39,969 nt of DNA from Coriobacteriaceae bacterium AM113-163. Its GTDB lineage: Bacteria > Actinomycetota > Coriobacteriia > Coriobacteriales > Coriobacteriaceae. The DNA lies in the NCBI GenBank assembly GCA_027673765.1, contig JAQDWB010000019.1:1-39969 (forward strand), read 5' to 3'. Below are positions 1-5,636 of the stretch, piece by piece. Every line of letters begins with the position of its first letter. Within the stretch, counting starts at the first letter, position 1. Both the position numbers and the translations under genes were made by a program. The notes under the pieces were generated by a model, which saw nothing but the letters and a program-made list of their open reading frames with translations, was not told the origin of the DNA and ran no database searches.

Positions 1-101
1 ACCTCGGGACGCTCTTACACCACGTCTGCGCGCGCCACCGAGCTGCGCCCCCGTTTTGTGTCCTTTGGGCCTCGAACTGCCTCCCCTGGGACCTGATTGA
101 C

Positions 102-363
102 AGCCCACTCCAAGCCCCGTGGGCAAAAAATGGCAAATATGAGTACTGTCACCTTTTTAGTAACAGCCAAAACAGCACCAAATGCTGCTCACACGGCTTG
201 CACGCGCTCCTAAATTACTCAAATAGCTCTATAGCGGGCTTATATGTGTTAGGTTAATGAACATATTTTCTGTTATGTCTATTATCTTTTGCCGGCAATA
301 TGGCACTACAATAGCAACAGTACTCATATTTGCCATTTTTTGTCCACAGGACTTAGAGAACGC
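102..363. mobile_element. MITE-like element with long terminal inverted repeats
   Basis: Bases 125-149 are the perfect reverse complement of 317-341 (25 bp; core AAAAAATGGCAAATATGAGT). Weaker complementarity continues outwards to about 103 and 363. The roughly 170 bp between the arms is AT-rich and has no convincing gene; the two short open frames across it lack a ribosome site and coding bias. Long terminal inverted repeats around a short non-coding core are what a miniature inverted-repeat transposable element looks like. I see no clear target-site duplication, so the mobile label is inference. Confidence 0.5.
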
Positions 364-468
364 CAAAAAATCTAGCAATGCCAGCGAGCAAACCGCGTCA
401 GCCGATGCAAGGAGTGTCCCCAAGTGCCGGCAGATAAGGAACGTCCCTAACTGCCAGGTTTGAAAGGT

Positions 469-522
469 AGTCATTGGGGACGTTCTTAAACGACTAGTCA
501 AACAAGAACGTCCCCAACGACT
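469..522. repeat. Dispersed palindrome with GGGGACG core, copy 1
   Basis: The left arm AGTCATTGGGGACGTTCTT pairs with the right arm AAGAACGTCCCCAACGACT around a 16-base loop. A closely related palindrome lies at 25718-25769. Partial versions (GTGTCCCC, GAACGTCCC, TACGTCCCC) scatter through 410-550, so this looks like a degenerate repeat cluster downstream of the DAHP synthase gene. Confidence 0.65.
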
Positions 523-598
523 ACTCATTTAAGTACGTCCCCAATGAGTGCCCCTGGAGCAAGACAACGCCGCAGGTAGAGGGCGGACAGCGAGCGCC

Positions 599-626
599 GT
601 TACGCGGGTTGGTAAACCCGCGTAAC
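599..626 (-). other. Perfect hairpin abutting the aroG stop codon
   Basis: GTTACGCGGGTT and AACCCGCGTAAC pair over a GGTA loop, directly touching the stop codon of the minus-strand DAHP synthase gene. No T-run follows on the minus strand, so it is not a standard intrinsic terminator. It could protect the mRNA 3' end or act as a weak terminator. A similar hairpin sits against the lacC stop at 25911-25938. Confidence 0.55.
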
Positions 627-1657
627 TAAATACGTTCCGCGATCTCGTGAATGAGGTAGTCGGTCTTTTCCCAGCCCAGGCACGGATCGGTGATCGACTT
701 GCCAAAGACGCCGCCGTCGACCGGCTGGTTGCCGTCCTCAAGGTAGGACTCGATCATAAAGCCCTTGACCAGCCTGGAGATGGCTTCGTTGCGGCGGCAG
801 CTGTCGAGCACCTCCTTGCAAATGCGATACTGCTCCAGCGGACGCTTGCCCGAGTTGTCATGGTTGCAGTCGATGACCGCCGCTGGGTTGGCATAACCGG
901 CGTGCTCGGTGTAGCGCTCGGCAAGACGCTCCAGATGCTCGTAGTGGTAGTTAGGGTAGGTGCGGCCGTCGATGCCAATGTAGCCGCGCATGACGGCGTG
1001 CGCGAGCGGATTGCCGTCGCACTCGACCTCCCAGTTGCGGAAGATAAAACTCTGGTGCGCCTGGGCGGCGTAGATGGAGTTGAGCATGACGGTGGTGGAG
1101 CCGGCAGTGGGGTTCTTCATGCCCACGGGTACCGAAATGCCGCTCGACACCAGGCGATGCTCCTGGTTCTCGACCGAGCGCGCGCCCACGGCAACGTAGC
1201 TCAGCAAGTCGACGAGGTACTGGTAGTTGGACGGGTAGAGCATCTCGTCAGCGGTGAAGAAGCCCGTCTCCTCGATGACGCGCAGGTGCATGTGGCGGAT
1301 GGCCTTGACGCCCTCGAGCAGGTCGTCGGGAGCCTCGGGGTTGGGGTTGTGCAGCAGACCCTTGTAGCCGGTGCCCTTGGTGCGCGGCTTGTTGGTATAG
1401 ACGCGCGGAATGATGATGAGCTTGTCCTTGACCTCCTCGGCGGTCTTGGCCAGTCGGTTCATGTACTCAAGCACCGAGTCCTCGCGGTCGGCAGAGCACG
1501 GACCGATGATAAGCACCTTGCGTGCGTCCTCGCCGGTAAAGACTTTGGCGACCTCGGCGTCAAATGCCTGCTTTTTGGCGGTAAGCTCGGCAGAAAGTGG
1601 CATTTCCTCGCGGATCTCCATGGGGATCGGCAACTTGCGTTTGAATTCCATGGCCAT
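626..1657 (-). CDS. aroG: 3-deoxy-7-phosphoheptulonate synthase (DAHP synthase, AroG/F/H type)
   Basis: This cytosolic enzyme would condense phosphoenolpyruvate and erythrose 4-phosphate to DAHP, the first step of the shikimate and aromatic amino-acid pathway. The 343-aa protein has the class I alpha landmarks: GPCS (about 52-55), the PRVYTNKPRT substrate segment (about 84-93), GARSVENQEHR (about 158-168) and the following PVGMKN. Length fits the AroG family (about 350 aa). The ATG at 1657 follows GAGGAGG by five bases. It stands alone, with no other aro gene in the window. Which of the three AroG/F/H feedback types it is cannot be read from sequence, so the symbol denotes the family. The long open frame on the opposite strand is a GC3 shadow. 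Confidence 0.95.
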   Translation of the reverse strand: MAMEFKRKLPIPMEIREEMPLSAELTAKKQAFDAEVAKVFTGEDARKVLIIGPCSADREDSVLEYMNRLAKTAEEVKDKLIIIPRVYTNKPRTKGTGYKGLLHNPNPEAPDDLLEGVKAIRHMHLRVIEETGFFTADEMLYPSNYQYLVDLLSYVAVGARSVENQEHRLVSSGISVPVGMKNPTAGSTTVMLNSIYAAQAHQSFIFRNWEVECDGNPLAHAVMRGYIGIDGRTYPNYHYEHLERLAERYTEHAGYANPAAVIDCNHDNSGKRPLEQYRICKEVLDSCRRNEAISRLVKGFMIESYLEDGNQPVDGGVFGKSITDPCLGWEKTDYLIHEIAERI

Positions 1658-1789
1658 AGTGGCCTCCTCAATCTATAGAAAGAGCAATAAGCGTATTGTC
1701 GAGTGCTCGGCATTATCCGCTGTCGCACGCTAAAGTGCAAGCACAGCCTACTAAAAAGGGAATGAATCGACACAAGAGCCCGCTCACCA

Positions 1790-1855
1790 CGAGAGTGGAT
1801 AATCTCCCGTTTTTGGCCCATGTTCGCGCTCAAAGTGGGAGATTATCCACTCTCG
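1790..1855. repeat. Long perfect inverted repeat upstream of aroG
   Basis: CGAGAGTGGATAATCTCCC (1790-1808) and its exact reverse complement (1837-1855) form a 19-bp stem around a 28-base loop. It lies between the divergently transcribed aroG and acetyltransferase genes. No T-run follows, so it is more like a REP-type palindrome or a protein-binding site than a terminator. Confidence 0.6.
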
Positions 1856-2001
1856 TCGGGCAAGCGTCCGAAAATCCTCACTCGTGACCCCTTTTCCTCC
1901 GTCCCCGAGGGATCGGGGCTCGCCTGCCGAATGATTGATGCGGCCGCCCTGCGTCCATGTCACACTCAGAGGTGGCCTGACCCAACTTGGAAGGAGCCTT
2001 C

Positions 2002-2652
2002 ATGAGCCTTGACAACGTAACCCTGCGCGCCGCCACGCTCGACGACCTGACCGGCATCGCTGCCATCTACAACCAGCTGTGGTGCAACACGCTGCGCAAC
2101 CGCGGCGACGTCGAAGCTGCCGATTTCTGCGCGCGCTTTAACATCGCTATGCAGCTGCAACGCTCACCTATCGCGCTTGTCGCCGAGGCCGAGGGCCGCA
2201 TTATCGCCGCCTGCTGCATCGGCATCTTCGAGGACGGCAAGCCGCGCACCAACCCCACGTGGGAGTCCTGCTACAACGAGATGCTCGCCCAGGCAACCGA
2301 AATGGCAAAGGCTGCCGACGCCAAGCTCGAGGGCTCGCTCTTCGGCGACAGTCGCGAAAAGGCCACGGCGGATCGCTTTGCCGCCACAGGCAACGAGTAT
2401 GCCCAGGGCCAGCTCAACCTGATCATCATCGTGCCCGAGTGGCAGGGCAAGGGGCTCGGCCGCGCGCTTATCGACCTTGCGCGCGCCGAGCTCGCCAAGG
2501 CAGGCTGCACCAAGTTCTTCCTGATGAGCGACTGCAACTCCGACTGGCAGTTCTACGAGCACCTCAACATGAAGCGCATCCTGGAGGATCACAGTCAAGA
2601 CACCGGCGACGGTTTTATCGTCTACATGTACGGAGGCGACACGCAGGGATAA
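2002..2652 (+). CDS. GNAT-family N-acetyltransferase
   Basis: A 216-aa protein of the GCN5-related acetyltransferase fold, expected to move an acetyl group from acetyl-CoA to an amine; the substrate is unknown. The acetyl-CoA loop QGKGLGRAL (Q/RxxGxG/A pattern) follows the beta-strand NLIIIVPEW at about 140-160, and the C-terminal YEHLNMKRI segment is typical of the family. I chose the ATG at 2002 because GGAAGGAG ends six bases before it; the upstream in-frame TTG overlaps that ribosome site. It is a single gene followed by a hairpin at 2668-2706. Neighbouring genes give no clue to substrate. Confidence 0.8.
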   Translation: MSLDNVTLRAATLDDLTGIAAIYNQLWCNTLRNRGDVEAADFCARFNIAMQLQRSPIALVAEAEGRIIAACCIGIFEDGKPRTNPTWESCYNEMLAQATEMAKAADAKLEGSLFGDSREKATADRFAATGNEYAQGQLNLIIIVPEWQGKGLGRALIDLARAELAKAGCTKFFLMSDCNSDWQFYEHLNMKRILEDHSQDTGDGFIVYMYGGDTQG

Positions 2653-2667
2653 CCCGCTAAGCAAGTA

Positions 2668-2706
2668 CCAAAACCACCACAAAAGGCGCCCATCCCCCTT
2701 GTGGTG
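2668..2706 (+). terminator. Hairpin downstream of the GNAT gene
   Basis: ACCACAAAAGG and CCTTGTGGTGA (with a bulge) form a stem 17 bases after the acetyltransferase stop. It is a decayed relative of the AAACCACCACAAAGG hairpin found at 3267 and 20058. The T-run is poor, so terminator activity is uncertain. Confidence 0.45.
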
Positions 2707-2786
2707 ACAGGTTGTATCTGGGCGAACGTTAAGACCACCGCGGGGGAGCTGCTTTCCCTCGCGGCGGTTTACTAACCGTGAAAACC

Positions 2787-2905
2787 AAGTGAGTAGGCTT
2801 TTGGCGGGATCCCGAGCACACCCCAAAACGCCGCAGCTCTGGCCTGCGGTTTTATCGAGCGTTTGTCGCGATGTGCTCGGCAGATCCCAAAAAGTCTACT
2901 CACTT
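2787..2905. repeat. 119-bp nested palindrome, copy 1
   Basis: The outer arms begin AAGTGAGTAG and end CTACTCACTT. Inside these, CCGAGCACA pairs with TGTGCTCGG, and an inner CCGCAG/CTGCGG hairpin fills the centre. A second copy of equal length is at 11262-11380. Confidence 0.75.
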
Positions 2906-2935
2906 GCATCCGAGACGCACCAGGCAGGCAAAAAA

Positions 2936-2973
2936 CCGCCGCGAAAGGGGCCCGTCCCCCTTCGCGGCGGTTG
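2936..2973 (-). terminator. Relict intrinsic terminator of the lost permease gene
   Basis: AACCGCCGCGAA pairs with TTCGCGGCGGTT. Read on the minus strand the stem is followed by a T-run. It corresponds in place and sequence to the terminator of the intact ABC permease gene at 11404-11447, but here only the last codons of the gene remain upstream. Confidence 0.6.
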
Positions 2974-3018
2974 TTCATCGCGGTTTTGCGACGGTTTTGC
3001 GGTGGTTTTGCCCGCCTG

Positions 3019-3090
3019 CTACTCGCTGTAGCGAGTGGCGATGGCAACTCGCACCATGCCGGCGCTCATGAGGTACGTTGCCATAGGCTG
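3019..3090 (-). pseudogene. 3'-terminal remnant of an FtsX-type ABC permease gene
   Basis: Read on the minus strand, this encodes ATYLMSAGMVRVAIATRYSE followed by a stop. That is nearly the same as the C-terminus VTYLMSTGMVRAAIATRYSE of the intact permease at 11482-13731. Similarity ends at about 3090, where a 14-base deletion relative to the intact gene is visible. Only about 23 codons survive, so this is a scar and not a gene. It supports the idea that a second copy of the transporter operon was lost or that its 3' end was duplicated here. Confidence 0.8.
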
Positions 3091-3103
3091 TAGTAGCGCA
3101 TGT

Positions 3104-3165
3104 CATAATCCTACAGCAGCATTCGCCATAATCTGACAGTAGAGTTTTCCACAATCTATAAGTAG
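3104..3165. repeat. Three degenerate direct repeats with exact 23-bp period
   Basis: CATAATCCTACAGCAG (3104), CATAATCTGACAGTAG (3127) and CACAATCTATAAGTAG (3150) are spaced by exactly 23 bp. The region has no gene. It may be a protein-binding array or a decayed repeat. Confidence 0.4.
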
Positions 3166-3266
3166 CCCAGGTCGGGACCCTATTTAACAAACCAAATTCT
3201 CGCCCAACGCCATTTCCTCTCCTGGTGACCGGTTCATTTTGGCAGGTTTCATCTGGGCAAACGCCA

Positions 3267-3307
3267 AAACCACCACAAAGGTGCCTGTCCCCTTTGTGGT
3301 GGTTTGA
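3267..3307. repeat. Terminator-like hairpin shared with 20058-20098
   Basis: AAACCACCACAAAGG pairs with CCTTTGTGGTGGTTT over a 9-base loop. The same 41 bp appear without change at 20058-20098. Here no gene ends immediately upstream on the plus strand, and it sits just before the promoter of the small gene at 3388, which suggests a mobile or copied terminator cassette. Confidence 0.7.
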
Positions 3308-3333
3308 AGCTCTCCTGGGCGGGATGCTAGACT
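3304..3333 (+). promoter_or_regulatory. Possible promoter of the small gene at 3388
   Basis: TTGAAG (3304) and TAGACT (3328) are separated by 18 bases and lie about 55 bases upstream of the ATG. The fit to a sigma-70-type promoter is moderate. Confidence 0.35.
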
Positions 3334-3387
3334 TGCGGCATATACATTCGCGCCAAAGCACGGGTCGCATACAGGAAAGGAGATGCC

Positions 3388-3579
3388 ATGGCGCCTATCG
3401 CACCGCTCAAGATGCTCGTCGCTCCTGCCGCCAAGGCCATCGCCCACCTGAGCGACTCACTTACTTACGATGAGGTCCCCTGCATCGCCGAGGAGCGTTC
3501 GGACAGCCGCCCGTACCTGGGCCACGTCCCCTACTTTGCGCCTAAGCTCGCTTCTAATCCCGAGCACCGCGAACAATAA
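3388..3579 (+). CDS. Small protein of unknown function (63 aa)
   Basis: I do not recognise this protein. The case for a real gene is good: GGAAAGGAG lies six bases before the ATG, third codon positions are mostly G or C as in the neighbouring genes, a plausible promoter lies upstream, and a strong hairpin with a T-run follows the stop. The product starts with an alanine-rich, weakly amphipathic helix (residues 2-22) and ends in a polar segment containing RPYLGHVPYF. There is no signal peptide or membrane segment, and one cysteine. It is a stand-alone transcription unit between the repeat block and a convergent permease gene. Confidence 0.55.
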   Translation: MAPIAPLKMLVAPAAKAIAHLSDSLTYDEVPCIAEERSDSRPYLGHVPYFAPKLASNPEHREQ

Positions 3580-3593
3580 TCCAAGATGCAGCA

Positions 3594-3624
3594 AGCGCCG
3601 CGCAACTCGCGGCGCTACTGTTTT
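3594..3624 (+). terminator. Intrinsic terminator after the small gene
   Basis: AGCGCCGCG and CGCGGCGCT form a nine-bp GC stem with a five-base loop, followed by a TTTT run. It lies between convergent genes. On the minus strand the permease has its own TTGGTGCA/TGCACCAA hairpin across its stop codon. Confidence 0.7.
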
Positions 3625-3644
3625 GGTGCAAAATAACCTGACCC

Positions 3645-5024
3645 CTATGCACCAACGCCGGGATTGTCGATGCTGCGGCCGCGGCGCGATATAAGGCGCG
3701 AGACCTCGCCTAACAACACACCGATCGCCACGCCCACAAGAATCGGCAACTTTGCCATCTCGGCAGGTGAGCTGTTGAGCGGCACAATCGTAGCGACAAT
3801 CGAAAGCACAAGTTCCACCACGGGAATCGCGAGCGCTACCGCGAGCACCTTACCCTCAAAGGGCGCACGGAACACGCGCGGGCGATCGTCGTATGCACGC
3901 AGACGCCAAAACGCTGGGAACATTGGGATATAGCTCATGAGCAAAAAGACGACGTTCATTGAGAAGAAAACCCAAAAGACGTCGGATCCCTCACCCAGCG
4001 GGATCTGAAGCAGCAACACCAGGCTGGCAAAACAGCCGTTAATGAGTGCCGAGCCATTGGGCATGCCGGTCCTCTTGGACACCAGCGCAAAGGGGCGCGG
4101 CATGTTGCCGTGACGTGCGGCATAGCTCGCTACGTTGTTGACGCCAAAGCTCCAGCAGATCATGTTGGCAAAGAGCGTCACCAAAAAGGCCACGCCCACG
4201 ATCATTGTCAGCGGGTGGCTGCGCCCCACCATGGCGGCGACCGCGTCCACAATGCCCGAATCGAGCGAAAGCTGTTCGGTGGGAACCGCGGCTCCAATGC
4301 CGATGCCGCAGATGATGTAGATCGCCGCAATGGCAACGCCGCCGGTGATAACCGCCTTGGGGATATCGCGCGACGGGTTTTTCATCGTGCTGGCAAAGGT
4401 CGCGACCACTTCGAAGCCCATAAAGTTGAACAGGATAATCGATAGATACGTCAACGAGTTGGTGTCGCCCAGATCTGGAATGAAGGTCTTGAGCGACATG
4501 TCGTTGGCAAAGCCGTTATTACAGGCAAACCAGATACCGACGATCCCCACCACGGCGGTAATGAGCACCTTGATGACAGCGCCGCCGTCCATGACCCAAT
4601 CGGCCTCGGCCACCGACTGCATCGCCATGACCGTAACGCCCCACACAAAGGCAAGCTCAATGACAATTCGGAGCCCGAGTGAAAACTCGAAACCCCATAC
4701 CGCAGTGATGACACTGGGGAACATGCAGGCGATACTTGCCACCCACAGCGGAAAATTTACCCAATAGCACCAGGAGCAACGGGCGCCCCAACGGTCGCCC
4801 AGGCCCAGGCGGACCCAATCGTACAGGCCGCCCTCGGAATCAAACGCCGTACCCAGCTCGGCCACCACCAGGCCATAAGGCAGCAAAAACGTGATGATAA
4901 GGAAAATCCACCAGAAGAACTGCACGTTACCCATGGCAGAAGCCGGAGCTGCCGCCTCGATAGTAAACACGACGCAGATAACCGAAAGGATGACCTCAAT
5001 CAGGGAAAACTTCTTACCTGCCAT
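3645..5024 (-). CDS. APC-family amino acid/polyamine permease, paralogue of the agmatine antiporter
   Basis: A 459-aa integral membrane protein with about 12 hydrophobic helices. It is a close paralogue of the antiporter at 7211-8650. Both share the N-terminal ICVVF..EAAAPA and FFWWIFLI-TFLLPYG stretches, the YDWVR-GLGD-WGAR loop, NGFANDMS, the NFMGFEV helix and the YIPMFPAF helix. It probably exchanges a cationic amino acid or polyamine with its decarboxylated or deiminated product; the substrate is not established. The ATG at 5024 follows AGGGGGA. It lies after a terminator that ends the agmatine operon (5331-5368) and has its own 300-base leader with a small ORF that overlaps its start. 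It could broaden substrate range or handle a related amine. Confidence 0.85.
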   Translation of the reverse strand: MAGKKFSLIEVILSVICVVFTIEAAAPASAMGNVQFFWWIFLIITFLLPYGLVVAELGTAFDSEGGLYDWVRLGLGDRWGARCSWCYWVNFPLWVASIACMFPSVITAVWGFEFSLGLRIVIELAFVWGVTVMAMQSVAEADWVMDGGAVIKVLITAVVGIVGIWFACNNGFANDMSLKTFIPDLGDTNSLTYLSIILFNFMGFEVVATFASTMKNPSRDIPKAVITGGVAIAAIYIICGIGIGAAVPTEQLSLDSGIVDAVAAMVGRSHPLTMIVGVAFLVTLFANMICWSFGVNNVASYAARHGNMPRPFALVSKRTGMPNGSALINGCFASLVLLLQIPLGEGSDVFWVFFSMNVVFLLMSYIPMFPAFWRLRAYDDRPRVFRAPFEGKVLAVALAIPVVELVLSIVATIVPLNSSPAEMAKLPILVGVAIGVLLGEVSRLISRRGRSIDNPGVGA

Positions 5025-5196
5025 GGCACGTTCCCCCTACAGCAAAAAGGATGGCATCTGTACCGAAGGCGCAGCCCAAGGTAGGGTTGCAGGCCGCGTC
5101 ACCGGTACAGGTGCCATCCCAAAGAGAGGAGAGGATGAAGTTGTTGGACCAACGCTCGCGGAACAGGCGCGTGTAGATGACGATACGCTGGTACAT
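5014..5196 (-). CDS. Cysteine-containing 60-aa peptide, candidate leader ORF of the permease
   Basis: The ATG at 5196 follows GGAG by five bases. Nearly every codon in the first half ends in G or C, which matches the coding bias of the genome. The N-terminal half is basic (MYQRIVIYTRLFRERW). The C-terminal half has four cysteines (CTGDAAC, then LGC, then GGTC). The stop TAA overlaps the permease start, which suggests translational coupling. A 16-bp hairpin with a T-run lies inside the second half, so ribosomes reading this ORF would melt it. I do not recognise a family. It could be a leader peptide for attenuation or a small secreted or modified peptide; chance is not excluded. Confidence 0.5.
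   Translation of the reverse strand: MYQRIVIYTRLFRERWSNNFILSSLWDGTCTGDAACNPTLGCAFGTDAILFAVGGTCHGR
5044..5119 (-). promoter_or_regulatory. Attenuator-like hairpin before the second permease
   Basis: On the minus strand, GGATGGCACCTGTACC pairs with GGTACAGATGCCATCC (one mismatch) around a 39-base loop, followed at once by TTTTT. It is 20 bases before the permease start, inside the small ORF at 5014-5196. A strong stem plus T-run in a leader fits a transcription attenuator relieved by translation. I do not recognise a riboswitch class. Confidence 0.55.
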
Positions 5197-5330
5197 AGAT
5201 ACTCCGATCAAAACGGCCGCGTTGACGGCCGGAAACTTTCGGCAATTGAAGACGCCTCTGACCTGAGAAATTCAAGCGAACAATTGGCCTAACCCGCAAA
5301 AAATCCCAGGCCAGACGCGTACTCAATCAA

Positions 5331-5368
5331 AGAAAAGGGCACTCCGAAGTGCAGGCAACGGAGTGCCC
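5331..5368 (-). terminator. Intrinsic terminator of the agmatine operon
   Basis: On the minus strand GGGCACTCCG and CGGAGTGCCC form a 10-bp stem followed by TTTTCTTT. It lies about 270 bases after the agmatine deiminase stop and separates that operon from the second permease. Confidence 0.85.
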
Positions 5369-5448
5369 GTTCCGCGTCACTGCACCAGGTAACCCAAAAA
5401 ACAACGCAGCAGACAAAGAGGGAGAAAAGCAAATCTGCTCAAACAGAA

Positions 5449-5535
5449 AACCCAGCCGACCAAGACGTCGAATAAACCGACCATCAATGCCCCGAGATGG
5501 TCCGATTCACCGACCGTCTGATTGATCGGCTGGGT
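5449..5535. other. Long stem enclosing an 60-base region in the aguA 3' region
   Basis: AAACCCAGCCGA pairs with TCGGCTGGGTTT. The inner region has further partial pairings (GACG with CGTC; GGTCGG with CCGACC). It lies between the three-hairpin element and the operon terminator, in what would be the 3' untranslated region of aguA. No known RNA family is recognised. Confidence 0.4.
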
Positions 5536-5537
5536 TT

Positions 5538-5624
5538 CCGAGGTGCGGCAGATTGCCCTGAAAGAGGAGGGCATAGACCTTAGGGTCATGCCCGACGATT
5601 GAAGGGCAAGGTGCCGTGCCTCGG
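5538..5624. ncRNA. Three-hairpin structured element, copy A
   Basis: An outer CCGAGG/CCTCGG stem encloses three hairpins on the plus strand: GGCAGATTGCC (5547), a central GGCAT...ATGCC stem with an ACCTT segment (5570-5592), and GGCAAGGTGCC (5605). They are joined by linkers carrying TGAAA and TTGAA. A second copy with the same architecture is at 25798-25897, 20 kb away. AAGGT in an outer hairpin is complementary to ACCTT in the centre, allowing a kissing contact. Both copies lie just downstream of minus-strand genes. Whether it acts as RNA, and on which strand, is unknown; a mobile palindrome is the alternative. Confidence 0.45.
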
Positions 5625-5636
5625 GAAGACAGACAA

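Larger units (their letters stand above)
2690..3090. repeat. Repeat block, copy 1 (duplicate of 11170-11560)
   Basis: About 400 bp match 11170-11560 in the same order. The shared parts are the ATCTGGGCAAA segment, a GCCGC-rich hairpin, a 119-bp nested palindrome (2787-2905 versus 11262-11380), a second GCCGCG hairpin, and finally the 3' end of an ABC permease gene. The order and end points indicate a segmental duplication or a remnant of a second transporter operon. Confidence 0.8.

Noticed and set aside
229..528. Short open frames across the MITE-like element
   Set aside because: No ribosome site, atypical codon use, and they run through inverted repeats.
647..1678. Long open frame on the plus strand opposite the DAHP synthase gene (343 codons)
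   Set aside because: It is the antisense shadow of a GC3-rich gene. The product has low-complexity Val/Gly/Asp/His composition and no family likeness.
5240..5300. Glycine riboswitch in the permease leader (TTTCTCAGGTCAGAGG resembles its 3' consensus)
   Set aside because: The other conserved segments of the aptamer are missing upstream.
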